From positions 1-48,863 of the forward strand of contig JADFQN010000005.1 in the NCBI GenBank assembly GCA_022561755.1: 48,863 bases of DNA. Reading direction: 5' to 3'. Every line of letters begins with the position of its first letter. The first letter of the stretch is position 1. Positions 18,018 to 26,815 of this stretch are shown piece by piece. Below the pieces are notes generated by a model, which did no database searches, was not told the origin of the DNA, and saw nothing but the letters and a program-made list of their open reading frames with translations. The position numbers were made by a program, and so were the translations under genes. The stretch is from Bacteroidota bacterium (GTDB lineage: Bacteria > Bacteroidota > Rhodothermia > Rhodothermales > Rubricoccaceae).

Positions 18018-18091
18018 TGGCGCGAGAGAGACTTGAACTCTCGACCTCCGGGTTATGAATCCGACGCTCTGACCAGCTGAGCTACCGCGCC
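18018..18091 (-). tRNA. tRNA with CAT anticodon (elongator tRNA-Met likely)
   Basis: The minus strand folds as a standard cloverleaf of 74 bases. The acceptor stem is GGCGCGG with TCGCGCC plus discriminator A. The D arm is GCTC-AGCTGGTCA-GAGC. The anticodon loop TTCATAA has its CAT at 18055-18057. The T arm is GAGAG-TTCAAGT-CTCTC. The 3' CCA is not encoded. The anticodon stem has an A-C mismatch next to the loop. The normally paired first base pair argues against initiator tRNA. A lysidine-modified tRNA-Ile2 also carries a CAT gene anticodon and cannot be fully excluded. Confidence 0.9.
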
Positions 18092-18161
18092 AGGCGGACA
18101 ATAAGGATACGGCGATCCGGAGAGGCCGATCAAGGGAAGTTTGATCGAAGGGGGTTCTGGG

Positions 18162-18354
18162 TTTGAGAGTGTGAGGGAACTTGTTGCGTTTGGGTGTATG
18201 GGAGTGTGAGGGTGTGAGGGGGTCAGGGGGTCAGGGCGTGTGGGTGGACGGGCGTGTGGGAGTTTGGGTGGATGGGCGTGTGGGCGTGTGGGCGTGTGGG
18301 AGTTTGGGTGGATGGGCCGTGTGAGGGTTTGAGTGAATGGCCGTGTGAGACGTT
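18162..18354. repeat. G/T-rich short tandem repeat tract
   Basis: Imperfect tandem units of 7-8 bases (GTGTGAGG, GGGGTCAG, GCGTGTGG) are followed by a longer unit, GCGTGTGGGAGTTTGGG-TGGATGG, present about twice. The tract fills most of the gap between the tRNA and holB and has no coding potential on either strand. Confidence 0.75.
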
Positions 18355-18424
18355 GAATCGGTCGTCGTAGCGGCGCGTACCTTCAATCCTCTCATCCTCT
18401 CACCCATATATCCTCTACGAGCCA

Positions 18425-19606
18425 GTGCAATCAAACCCCATCATCGGCCAACCGCGAGTTCACGAAGCCATAGCTCACGCGCTGACGAGTGGGCGCATGG
18501 CCCAGAGCTACCTGTTTCATGGACCGGATGGAGTGGGGAAGCGGGCGGCGGCGCTGGTGTTGGCACAGGCATTGTTGTGTGAGAAGAAGGGTCGGAGCGG
18601 CGAGGGATTGGCGTGCGGGAGGTGCCTGCCGTGTACAAAAGCGCAACGCGGCCTGCACCCGGATATCCACGTGTACGTTCCGTATCCAAAGGATGCAAGT
18701 ATCGAGGACGTCACCGAGCGCATCCAGATCCTGTTTGAGAATCCCTACCGGCTGGTTGATTTCAAACGGAGGCCGTCGCTGGATGATGCGGGAAAGACCT
18801 CATCGAAGCAGGTCATCTACAACGTCGAACGTATCGCTGAGATCATGAAGGATCTCCACTTCGTACCTGTCGAGGGCTCGTACAGTGTCGGTATCCTCGT
18901 TGATGCTGACCGGATGAATGCGCCTACAGCGAACAAGTTTTTGAAGATGCTGGAGGAGCCGCCGGAGCGGACCATCATCATTTTGACGGCTGAGCGATCC
19001 GACCAGATGCTGCCGACGATTCTGTCACGTTGTCAGCACATCCGATTCGACCCGCTTTCAGCCGCAGATATCGAACAAACGCTGGTTGAGCGCGAACAGG
19101 TTCAGCCCGAGCGAGCATCGTTCGTGGCACGCATGGCCGACGGTTCCTTCACGAACGCGCTGGAGCTGCTCGCGAACGAAGAACTCGCCTCGCGCCGTGA
19201 GTTGGCGTTTGAGTTTATACGGCAGTCGTTCTCCAAGAATCCAGATCGTGTGATGCCGTTCGTGGAACGCATCTCCAAGCTTGGCCGCGAGCCCGTCAAG
19301 CAACTCCTCGGTCTGATGCTCAGTTGGGTGCGCGATCTCGTACTCTACGAGGCGGCCGGCGAGGCTGCGTCGTTGGTCAACGTCGATAAGACCGAGGCCA
19401 TCAGGAAGTTTGTTGCCGGCCTTGGGGATGCTCGACTGGACTTGATGGTTGGTTTCATCGAAGAGGCGACCCGCCTCGTTGAAGGAAACTGCCACGTGGC
19501 GCTTACGCTTCTGGTATTAGCCGATGCACTGGCCGACGCTATGCGTGGGCACAATCGGGCCAACCTGTTTGAGCCGCTGGATTCGCCGGTGATGGCCATT
19601 GCCTGA
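18425..19606 (+). CDS. holB: DNA polymerase III subunit delta'
   Basis: A 393-aa clamp-loader subunit of the AAA+ type. It has a Walker A-like GPDGVGKR (33-40), the zinc module formed by C52, C64, C67 and C70 (ACGRCLPC), the segment VGILVDADRMNAPTANKFLK and MLEEPPERTIIILTAE, and the SRC motif ILSRCQHIRFDPL. It helps to load the sliding clamp onto primed DNA. The start is GTG at 18425 (MQSNPIIGQPRVHEAIAHAL); the family normally begins at about this point. The unusual insert between the zinc module and sensor 1 (about residues 81-140) is common in Bacteroidota-type proteins. It stands alone on the plus strand. Confidence 0.9.
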   Translation: MQSNPIIGQPRVHEAIAHALTSGRMAQSYLFHGPDGVGKRAAALVLAQALLCEKKGRSGEGLACGRCLPCTKAQRGLHPDIHVYVPYPKDASIEDVTERIQILFENPYRLVDFKRRPSLDDAGKTSSKQVIYNVERIAEIMKDLHFVPVEGSYSVGILVDADRMNAPTANKFLKMLEEPPERTIIILTAERSDQMLPTILSRCQHIRFDPLSAADIEQTLVEREQVQPERASFVARMADGSFTNALELLANEELASRRELAFEFIRQSFSKNPDRVMPFVERISKLGREPVKQLLGLMLSWVRDLVLYEAAGEAASLVNVDKTEAIRKFVAGLGDARLDLMVGFIEEATRLVEGNCHVALTLLVLADALADAMRGHNRANLFEPLDSPVMAIA

Positions 19607-19627
19607 TGGCAGTCACTGAACGGCTCG

Positions 19628-20942
19628 TTACTGCTCCCAGGCCATCCTCACAATCCGCCCCGTCACCGTGTGGTTTCCTGCGTGGAAGCGATAGAGATAG
19701 ACGCCCGGCGGCAACACTTGGCCGGCTGGTGATCTCGCGTCCCAGATCAGTTCGTCGGGGCCAGCCGGTCTCAACCCATTATCAATCGTAGCAACGACCC
19801 GACCACGCACGTCGAACAATTCTAGCGATACATGGGCAGGAAAGGGGAGTCGGTAGGGAATGAGGATCCGGAAGGGGAAGGGGTTCGGATAGGCGGCTCC
19901 TACCCAGAGTCGGGGTGACATTGGCGTTTCATCCTCGTTTCGGACGATTCCCGATCCATACTGGAAGACGCGGTCGCCCACGGCATATCCATGCGTTTCG
20001 CTAAAGAAATGGAAACGATTCATAGTGTCGCTCAGGTCACTAGTAGGGTTCCAGGTTAGTCCACCATCCGTCGTCATTTGTTGAGTGCCGCGTCCCCCGA
20101 GCCAGCCGACCAACTCTGTAACAAACCCAATTCCTTGCATCGAAAATGGAGGGGCAGGGTCAGTAAGCTCGATCCAGGTCAATCCACCGTCTGTGGTCTT
20201 CAGCACTTTCGAATCCGACTCGGTGTCGTGTCGCTCAACGGAGACATACCCGGTTGAAGACGTCGGAAATGTGAGCTTCCATCCCCATTCGCCCTCCTGT
20301 GAGCTGCGGAAGCGCTCGGTCCACGTTGTTCCACCGTCTTCTGTTCCTAAGACGACCGCTCGCGATACGGAGAATTCACCAACTCCTCCGACAGCCAGCC
20401 CCCGTTGCCGGTCGAAGAAGTGTACGTCAACTAGAAAGTCGTCCATATTGGTTAGCAGAGTAGAAATCCATGTTTGCCCGCCGTCGAGTGTGCGGAGAAA
20501 AAAGGAACCACCGTTGATGCCGCCTACCGCATAGATAGTCTGGTAGTCAAGTACGTAGATACCGCAGATGGAGGTCGGTACATCACCAGCGATCTCTCCT
20601 GTTATGTTCTCCCAAGTTGTGCCTCCGTCGAGCGTTTCGAGCAAAACATTAGATGGGTCGAGCGTCCCGATCCAGCCCCGCTGGTTGGTCGCAAAGCCCA
20701 GGCTGCGAAAGTAAACGCCCGGATTTTCATACAAGAGCTCCCACGAGCCCCCCTGCATCCGATGAGTGATAGAGTTGCCCATCGCCATTGACGATCCAGA
20801 GCGAGTCTGATGTCACGACTTCAAGATCCTCGAAACGGTAAGGAGCGACTGGTGAGTTGGGGAGCGCCTCCCACGTGGGGTCTTGCGCGAGAGCGGGAGC
20901 GGCTAGGAACAGGGAGAGAGTAGGCCACAGGCGATACGACAT
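19628..20942 (-). pseudogene. secreted BNR/YCF48-like repeat protein with C-terminal sorting domain, frameshifted
   Basis: From the ATG at 20942 the frame gives a Sec signal peptide (MSYRLWPTLSLFLAAPALAQ) and the first repeat up to YHSSDAGG, then fails. From about 20755 another frame continues with GGSWELLYENPGVYFRSLGF and several BNR/YCF48-like repeats (LETLDGGTTWE, LRTLDGGQTWIS, LGTEDGGTTWTERF, LKTTDGGLTWIE). It ends in a FlgD/T9SS-like tail (AAYPNPFPFRILIPYRLP, VSLELFDVRGRVVATI, GQVLPPGVYLYRFHAG). The switch falls on a run of six C (20748-20753, G on the coding strand); five would join both parts in one 437-aa protein. So it is either a real mutation, a slippage-switched gene or a sequencing error. 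The intact product would be a cell-surface or released beta-propeller. Confidence 0.85.
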
Positions 20943-21073
20943 GGCGAGAACAGTAAGGTGAAGAGGGACAGTATGGTAGGAGATACACCAAATACAGTCA
21001 AGTCCAATTATGATTGCCCGAGATAGAGTGAGTAGACCGCTATCGAGGATTTCAGATCTTCGCGTGGTCTAGC

Positions 21074-21448
21074 TCACCGAATCTCCGCCATGAGCGCCAG
21101 CGTGTGGCCGTCCGGGTCCGTAAGGAAGGCCATCCAGAGATCGTGGTCCTCCATTTTCGCGATGAAGTGGGGCGGCCGAATGAATTCGACGCTTTTTGCT
21201 TTGAGCATCGCATACGCGGCATCCAGGTCGTCCACGCGGTAGTACAGGATGGAGGCGTGGAGCTGGCCTTCGGGCTGCTCGCTGAACATCAGGCGAACGC
21301 CGCCCCCATCAAAGAATGCCATCCCGGGAAACTCGAAGAGCAAGGGGAGGCCAAGCACGTCGCGATAGAACGCGACAGTACGGTCGAGGTCGCGGACGGG
21401 CACGGCCACTTGCCCGAGGCCATCGAGGCTAAATGTGGGAGTGCTCAC
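21074..21448 (-). CDS. VOC (glyoxalase/bleomycin-resistance) family protein
   Basis: A single VOC domain of 124 aa. GLGQVAVPVRDLDRTVAFYR then DVLGLPLLFEFPGMAFFDGG form the first beta-alpha-beta-beta-beta unit. HASILYYRVDDLDAAYAMLK, then DHDLWMAFLTDPDGHTLALM, form the second. The frame is open much further upstream, but the GTG at 21448 overlaps the stop of the upstream gene in GTGA, gives a normal family length and shows translational coupling. Members include metal-dependent lyases, dioxygenases and drug-binding proteins; the activity here is unknown. Confidence 0.88.
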   Translation of the reverse strand: MSTPTFSLDGLGQVAVPVRDLDRTVAFYRDVLGLPLLFEFPGMAFFDGGGVRLMFSEQPEGQLHASILYYRVDDLDAAYAMLKAKSVEFIRPPHFIAKMEDHDLWMAFLTDPDGHTLALMAEIR

Positions 21449-22293
21449 GGTTCTTGGATCAAGGCAAGTGAAGACGCTATGGCTGACGCGAGAAAGGCGT
21501 CGGTCAGCGACGCAGCGTCGAGGTGGGCGAAGGCCGATCCAGGAAGCACGGCGCCCGTCCATTCTTCGGTGTGCCAGTGGCCTCCGGATGGAAGCGGAGG
21601 GAGCTCAGCTCCTTCAGGCGACGGCCAGTGTGTTACGTACCAGTAGGGCTCGGCGTATGCGTGGTCGCCCGGGCTCAGACCAACACCTACTGATGGATCT
21701 TTCGATTGATCGGCATCTGGGGATAGCAAGATCACACGCGCAATGTCGAAGTGATGCGGCCAGCAGGCCACCGGCGTCATGTGTGGGTATTCTTCTCCAA
21801 GTAGCCGAAGACGGCCGTCCGCGAAATCGAACCAGGCGGATACAGCCTCGAATGCAGCCTTCTCTTCAAGCGAAAAGGAAGCGTCGGTTCCGACAGGATG
21901 GGTAGGAAGTTCGTGGTCGGGTCGGACGAGTGGCTTGCCCATCGTCTCGGAGTCCATCGCCGTGAGTGTCTCTTCCAGCCACGCGTAGCCGTCCTCCAGC
22001 GTCTTTCCGCTCAGAGGACAAGCGTGTTTGGACTCGGCTCCGTCGAACACGACCAGCGTACAATCGGCAAGTCGCAGCCCGACGCGAACGCCATCGGTTT
22101 CTGCACTGATCAGCGCTTGATGATTGCGATTCCACGTCAAGCTCGTATGGCTCCAGTCGGGGCGCGGTGGTACGAACGTGTATCCGAACGATGCCGCAAT
22201 CTGCGCCGCGTGGTGGAGCTGGAGACGGGCGTCTGTTAGAGCGGTTGGTGGAGGAGGTACGAGCTTAGTCATGTCAGAAAATAGACCGGGCAT
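21445..22293 (-). CDS. conserved protein of unknown function
   Basis: A cytoplasmic-looking protein of 282 aa without membrane segments. It has recognisable conserved-looking stretches: LQLHHAAQIAASFGYTFVPP, HTSLTWNRNHQALIS, VACWPHHFDIARVILL, GVGLSPGDHAYAEPYWYV and LPSGGHWHTEEWTGAVL. The clustered His, Trp and Asp residues suggest a ligand or metal site, but I cannot name the family or reaction. The ATG at 22293 is chosen over the GTG at 22308 and ATG at 22272 because GAGGAG lies seven bases upstream of it. It is co-transcribed with, and overlaps by four bases, the VOC gene. Confidence 0.75.
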   Translation of the reverse strand: MPGLFSDMTKLVPPPPTALTDARLQLHHAAQIAASFGYTFVPPRPDWSHTSLTWNRNHQALISAETDGVRVGLRLADCTLVVFDGAESKHACPLSGKTLEDGYAWLEETLTAMDSETMGKPLVRPDHELPTHPVGTDASFSLEEKAAFEAVSAWFDFADGRLRLLGEEYPHMTPVACWPHHFDIARVILLSPDADQSKDPSVGVGLSPGDHAYAEPYWYVTHWPSPEGAELPPLPSGGHWHTEEWTGAVLPGSAFAHLDAASLTDAFLASAIASSLALIQEP

Positions 22294-22353
22294 CCGTACG
22301 CTCCTCACTGAGCCTCGATAAACCTGGCGCCAATCTGCTGGGGCTGATCAGCT

Positions 22354-24159
22354 CTAGTCCACTTCGGTGACAGGTGCCTTGTCATCCAGATCCCGAATCA
22401 GGAAGACAAGCAACCCACCCGCTACAACCAGCGCCACAATCCCCGCCAGCGGTTTCCCGCACCGCAGCCATCCCATCCCGAATAACGCGGCGTACACGAG
22501 CACGCAGCCATAAACCCAGCGGAGGGCCAGCCGGCCGAGGCCACTGTCAGGGTGTACGGTGGGATGGCAGCGCGCGACGCGCCTCCAGCCGAGGCCGCCG
22601 GGGCGAATCTTTTTGTAAAACGTATCCAGCTTGTCGGGATCGGTGGGGCGGGTTAGGAAGGTCACGATGAGCCACGCCACCGTGGTGATAGCGACGATGC
22701 CGAAAAGGTTGATGGGGAACTCGGCTGTCAGGAAGGGCACGTTGATGCCGACGAGTTGGAGGGCGACCAGGCCGAGCGGAACCAGCGTGGCCGTGAGCTC
22801 GCTCCACGCATTGATGCGCCACCAATACCAGCGGAGGATCAGAACGACGCCCAGCCCCGCCGAGGCGCTCAGGATCAGCCCCCACGCGCCCGAGACGGAA
22901 TTGAGTTGCGTGGCCACGAAAAAGCCGAAGACGGCCAGTCCGAAGGTGATCAGGCGGGAGATGAACACGTAGTGCCGTTCGTCGCGGTCTCTGGCTACGA
23001 AGCGCCGGTAGCCGTCGTTGACCAGATAGCTGGCGCCCCAGTTGAGCTGCGTAGAGATCGTGCTCATGAAGGCCGCGAGGAAGGCGGCGAAGAGCAGGCC
23101 GAGGATGCCAGGCGGAAGCGTCTCGCGCATCACCAGTACGTAGCCTTCACGGCTTACTTCGAGGTCGGGGTAGAGCACGAGCGCCACGAGCGCTACGATG
23201 ATCCACGGCCACGGGCGGACGCAGTAGTGGGCTACGGTGAACCAGAGCGTTGCCAGCACGGAATCCTTTTCGCTCCGCGACGCGAGCATCCGCTGGGCCA
23301 CGTAACCGCCGCCGCCCGGCTCGGAGCCCGGATACCAGCTCGAGTACCACTGAAGTCCGAAGAAGGCAGCGAACGCAGGCGCAGAAATCACAAGCATACC
23401 AACTCCTTCAGCGGCCTCTCGGCCAACCGTCGGGAAGAATTGGAAGGTTTCCGTCGGGAGCTTATCGACCAGGCCCGAGAGGCCGCCGATCTCCGGAAGA
23501 TCGAGCGCAAAGAACGCCAGTGCGATGGAACCGACCATCGCGATGCAGAACTGGAAGACATCGGTTACCGCAATGCCGATCAGGCCGGCCATGAGAGAGT
23601 AGACGGCTACGAGCAGCATCAGCAGGCCCACGGCGGCCATCGGCGCGCCGAGCTGGAGGCCGAGTAGGCCGAACGTCTCGCGCCCAAAGAGCGTCATTCC
23701 AGGGAAAAGCACACTCAGAACCGTCTCCATCGCCAGCACCACCCATCCGATTATGATGGCGTTCATAAACAGCCCAAAGTAGACGGCCTTGATTCCACGA
23801 AGCGACGCCGCAGCCGGGCCGTTGTACCGCATCTCCACGAACTCCACATCGGTCAGTACGCCGCTTCGCCGCCACAATCTGGCGAAAAAGAACACCGTCA
23901 GAATACCGCCGAGCGCCAGGTTCCACCACAGCCAGTTGCCCGAAATGCCGTTTTGAGCAACCAGCTCTGTAACGGCCAGCGGTGTATCGGCCGCGAACGT
24001 GGTGGCCACCATGCTCGTGCCCGCCAGCCACCACGGCATAGACCGCCCGGAGGCGAAGAACTCGGTCGTGTTCTTCGAGGCGCGGCGCGCGTACCACCCT
24101 GCGATGGATAGGCTGACGACGAGGTAGGCGACGACGAGTCCCCAGTCGAATCCGGTCAT
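22354..24159 (-). CDS. sodium:solute symporter (SSS family)
   Basis: A 601-aa inner-membrane transporter with about 13-14 hydrophobic segments. The N-terminal core has LVVAYLVVSLSIAGWYARRA, SGRSMPWWLAGTSMVATTFA and ADTPLAVTELVAQ, the family's first-helix and Na+-site region. GLLFAAFLAAFMSTISTQLN (with the S-T-x-S-T Na2-type motif) is in the second inverted repeat. It couples Na+ entry to uptake of a solute, which the sequence does not reveal. The C-terminal extension (about residues 500-601) carries two further hydrophobic segments. A terminator and a tiny membrane-peptide gene lie immediately upstream on the same strand. Confidence 0.92.
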   Translation of the reverse strand: MTGFDWGLVVAYLVVSLSIAGWYARRASKNTTEFFASGRSMPWWLAGTSMVATTFAADTPLAVTELVAQNGISGNWLWWNLALGGILTVFFFARLWRRSGVLTDVEFVEMRYNGPAAASLRGIKAVYFGLFMNAIIIGWVVLAMETVLSVLFPGMTLFGRETFGLLGLQLGAPMAAVGLLMLLVAVYSLMAGLIGIAVTDVFQFCIAMVGSIALAFFALDLPEIGGLSGLVDKLPTETFQFFPTVGREAAEGVGMLVISAPAFAAFFGLQWYSSWYPGSEPGGGGYVAQRMLASRSEKDSVLATLWFTVAHYCVRPWPWIIVALVALVLYPDLEVSREGYVLVMRETLPPGILGLLFAAFLAAFMSTISTQLNWGASYLVNDGYRRFVARDRDERHYVFISRLITFGLAVFGFFVATQLNSVSGAWGLILSASAGLGVVLILRWYWWRINAWSELTATLVPLGLVALQLVGINVPFLTAEFPINLFGIVAITTVAWLIVTFLTRPTDPDKLDTFYKKIRPGGLGWRRVARCHPTVHPDSGLGRLALRWVYGCVLVYAALFGMGWLRCGKPLAGIVALVVAGGLLVFLIRDLDDKAPVTEVD

Positions 24160-24242
24160 TCGTGATTACGTGATTGCGTGAATACGTGAATGTACCGGAG
24201 GTCGGAGCCATCGCACATACACATTCCCACAGCCAACCACAA

Positions 24243-24280
24243 AAAATAGCGGCCCACCGAAATGGCGAGCCGCGCAAACT
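24243..24280 (-). terminator. Rho-independent terminator (minus strand)
   Basis: On the minus strand GCGGC-TCGCC, loop ATTTC, GGTGG-GCCGC forms a ten-base-pair stem with two G-T pairs, followed by TATTTTTTG. It lies just downstream of the small membrane-peptide gene at 24306-24383 and upstream of the symporter start, so it would end the transcript of the small gene. Confidence 0.7.
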
Positions 24281-24305
24281 GAAACGTGATGGAAGATGTA
24301 CCAGA

Positions 24306-24383
24306 TCAGATCTGGAAAACGACATAAACGCCAAGTCCGACGAGCATTGCGGCTGCGACCATGGCGGGGATGAGGCGGTGCAT
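24306..24383 (-). CDS. putative 25-residue single-span membrane peptide
   Basis: An ATG at 24383 opens a 25-codon frame ending in TGA at 24306-24308. The product starts MHRLIPAMVAAAMLVGLGVY and ends in VVFQI. It is almost wholly hydrophobic, with a basic N terminus and so an inside-positive orientation. A strong terminator follows directly, which supports a real short transcript. Similar tiny peptides are known as accessory subunits of sodium symporters, and the SSS gene lies next to it. That link is an inference, and no clear Shine-Dalgarno sequence is seen. Confidence 0.45.
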   Translation of the reverse strand: MHRLIPAMVAAAMLVGLGVYVVFQI

Positions 24384-24585
24384 GTGAGAGCAGAGGTTGG
24401 GATAAGTAGGGCGAGGATCCCTTGAGGAACCATCGGTGGACAGTTCTGAAGTGAAAGTAAAGGTCCGCCTGATTAAATGCAACCACTTCAGGTAAGAGAC
24501 ATGTTCTACTTCATGCATCACGTGAAGCGGCGGATTAGATTCCGTCGTCGGCATATCTTCCACACTCCAATCCGCTTTCACGTAC

Positions 24586-26343
24586 ATGCGCCATTCCCGG
24601 ACTTTCATACCGCTGTTATTCCTATGCCTGACGCTTGCCACAGCGTGCCGCGCCGACCCGCCGCCGGCGTCGGATCCGACCGTGGCCGATACGGTCCTGG
24701 TTCCGGTGGGTGGGCAGCGGGGGATGGTGGTGGCGGGCCAGGAGGATGCTGCGCAGATCGGGATAAGCGTGTTGATGGACGGTGGAAACGCTGTGGATGC
24801 AGCCGTGGCTGTGGGCTTTGCAATGGCCGTAACACTACCGAATGCAGGAAATGTGGGCGGGGGTGGATTCATGTTGATAAGATTCGCAGACGGCTCTACG
24901 ACGAGTCTTGACTTCCGCGAGCGAGCGCCCGCTGCTGCTACGCGTACCATGTTTATTGACACGCTCACCGATCAGGTGCGGCCTGACTTAAGCACGCGCG
25001 GGCTTCTCGCGGTGGGCGTACCGGGAACGGTCGCCGGGTTGCTCAAAGCTCATGAGCAGCATGGCAGCCTGCCGCTGGAGCGGCTGATAGAACCTGCTAT
25101 CGAACTTGCCGCCGAGGGCTTCTTTCTCTCCCGCCGGCAAGCACGGTTGTTCAACCGATATCAGTCCGGATTTGCCGATTTTGAGAGCACGATGCGGTAC
25201 TTCTCCAAGCCGGGCGGGGCGAGTTATGTAGGAGGTGAGCGGTTCGTTCAGCGGGATCTGGCGGATGTGCTCCGCCGCGTCCGCGACCACGGCTTCGATG
25301 GATTCTACCGAGGGCGAACGGCGGACCTCATCGTCGCTGAGATGGAGCGGGGAGGAGGTCTCATCACGTACGAAGACCTCGCGGCGTACGAACCGGTAGA
25401 GCGCGAGCCCGTGTTTGGATCGTACCACAACCACCGGGTCATTTCGATGGCCCCGCCGTCGTCGGGGGGCGTGTCGCTTATTCAGATGCTACAAGCCGTA
25501 GAACCGTATCCGCTTCGAGCGATGGGTTGGCACAGTGCGGAATCCATGCACCTTATGGGCGAGGCCATGCGTCGCACCTACGCCGACCGCAGCCATTGGA
25601 TGGGCGATCCGGCCTTTGCCGACGTGCCCGCAGAGGCCCTGATGGATTCCGATTACGTAGCCGGCCGCATGGCGACGTTCAACGCCGAGCGTGCCTCCAC
25701 AAGTGAAGAAGTAGGCCACGGTAGCCCGCCGATCCTTCCGCACGAGAGCGCGGAGACCACGCACTATTCCATTGTTGATGAAGCCGGAAACGCCGTGGCC
25801 GTCACCTACACCATCAACGACCTTTTCGGCTCAAAACTCGTTGTTGACGGCGCGGGGTTCTTTCTCAACGACGAGATGGACGACTTCACCTCAGCGCCGG
25901 GCGAGCCCAACCTGTGGGGCCTCGTCCAGGGCGAACGCAACGCCGTGCGGCCGGGTGCGCGGCCCGTGTCCTCCATGACGCCGACGATGCTCGAAGACCC
26001 TGAAGGACGGCTGTTTATGGTTGTCGGATCTCCCGGTGGCGCGCGCATCATCACCACGGTTTTTCAGGTAATAACCAATGTCATCGACTACGGCATGGAC
26101 ATTCAGGAGGCCGTGGCGGCCAGGAGATTTCATCATCAATGGCTGCCGGACGACCTTCAGTTCGAGCGAGGCTTTCCAGACGCCCAACTAGGCATACTGA
26201 GTGAAATGGGCTGGACGACGCGCGTCATCTCAACCTTCGGGGCGGCCGATGCCATCATGGTGGAGTACGATGAGGAAGGGAACCGGACGCTCTTCGGGGG
26301 AGCAGATCCGCGGCGCGAGACGGACATAGCCGTCGGCTATTAA
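24586..26343 (+). CDS. ggt: gamma-glutamyltransferase (lipoprotein precursor)
   Basis: A 585-aa Ntn-hydrolase precursor that self-cleaves into two subunits. It hydrolyses or transfers gamma-glutamyl groups of glutathione outside the cytoplasm. The catalytic threonine at the cleavage point is T391 in SAETTHYSIVDEAGNAVAV. Also visible are the early GQEDAAQIGISVLMDGGNAV and NAGNVGGGGFMLIRF, the glutamyl-binding RERAPAAATR, and late SSMTPTMLEDPEGRLFMVVG and SPGGARIITTV. The N terminus is a lipoprotein-type signal ending LATAC, so the enzyme is probably tethered. ATG at 24586; length is usual for the family. It has no obvious operon partner. Confidence 0.94.
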   Translation: MRHSRTFIPLLFLCLTLATACRADPPPASDPTVADTVLVPVGGQRGMVVAGQEDAAQIGISVLMDGGNAVDAAVAVGFAMAVTLPNAGNVGGGGFMLIRFADGSTTSLDFRERAPAAATRTMFIDTLTDQVRPDLSTRGLLAVGVPGTVAGLLKAHEQHGSLPLERLIEPAIELAAEGFFLSRRQARLFNRYQSGFADFESTMRYFSKPGGASYVGGERFVQRDLADVLRRVRDHGFDGFYRGRTADLIVAEMERGGGLITYEDLAAYEPVEREPVFGSYHNHRVISMAPPSSGGVSLIQMLQAVEPYPLRAMGWHSAESMHLMGEAMRRTYADRSHWMGDPAFADVPAEALMDSDYVAGRMATFNAERASTSEEVGHGSPPILPHESAETTHYSIVDEAGNAVAVTYTINDLFGSKLVVDGAGFFLNDEMDDFTSAPGEPNLWGLVQGERNAVRPGARPVSSMTPTMLEDPEGRLFMVVGSPGGARIITTVFQVITNVIDYGMDIQEAVAARRFHHQWLPDDLQFERGFPDAQLGILSEMGWTTRVISTFGAADAIMVEYDEEGNRTLFGGADPRRETDIAVGY

Positions 26344-26390
26344 AGGGAAAAGGCAGAAGGGGAAGTGTAAAGGGTGAAGGGTAAAGGGTG
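26342..26390 (+). repeat. heptad-type purine repeat, left flank of the four-helix-bundle cassette
   Basis: Purine-rich DNA includes AAGGGTG-AAGGGTA-AAGGGTG at 26370-26390, an exact seven-base period. Its reverse complement-like partner lies at 26783-26815, on the other side of the four-helix-bundle gene. Confidence 0.7.
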
Positions 26391-26402
26391 CCTGATTCCA
26401 AG

Positions 26403-26777
26403 CTATCGGGTTCTCTTTGCGTTTTTGATAATTGTGGTGATGATTGCGTAAAGCTCGTTGGCTTCCTGAAGAAGGGGACGGAGTTGTTCTTCTGGAGCAA
26501 GGTCGACACGGATAAAGAGCCGCAGAAAAAACCGGCACTCACGGGCTTCCCGTTGAGCAATGCTGTATTTGTAGATGAAGTCCTTGCGGCTCGATGCAGC
26601 TTGAGCTTCTTCCACATTTGCCCCAATCGACGTCGCCGCACGGAGGAATTGCCTTCCCAAATCCCAACCAGCTCTGTCGCTCTGCTCCTGCAAGTAGCGA
26701 AAAAGTCCTATCGCTTCGACAGCGTAGTCTTCAAGCCGCTCAAGAATGTCAGGAGGCTGATCAGGGCTCATAGCCAT
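26403..26777 (-). CDS. four-helix-bundle protein (S23/IVS family)
   Basis: A 124-aa helical protein of the small family first met in 23S rRNA intervening sequences (TIGR02436-type). RLEDYAVEAIGLFRYLQEQS starts the first helix. FLRAATSIGANVEEAQAASS is the family signature, followed by DFIYKYSIAQREARECRFFL and a last helix with ANELYAIITTIIKNAK. Start ATG at 26777 with the stop at 26403. It forms pentamers in solved relatives, and its cellular role is unknown. It stands as a cassette between ggt and purF with inverted purine-rich repeats on both sides, which suggests recent insertion. Confidence 0.88.
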   Translation of the reverse strand: MAMSPDQPPDILERLEDYAVEAIGLFRYLQEQSDRAGWDLGRQFLRAATSIGANVEEAQAASSRKDFIYKYSIAQREARECRFFLRLFIRVDLAPEEQLRPLLQEANELYAIITTIIKNAKRTR

Positions 26778-26782
26778 GTCGT

Positions 26783-26815
26783 TTAACCCTTTACCCTTCT
26801 CCCTTCACCCTTTCC
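26783..26815 (-). repeat. heptad-type purine repeat, right flank of the four-helix-bundle cassette
   Basis: The reverse strand reads purine-rich with AAAGGGTGAAGGG and AGGGTAAAGGG, matching the left flank at 26342-26390 in inverted orientation. It runs up to the purF stop. Confidence 0.65.

Noticed and set aside
18162-18354. Possible CRISPR array in the G/T-rich repeat tract
   Set aside because: Units are 7-8 bases with no spacers of regular length and no cas genes, so it is a simple tandem repeat.
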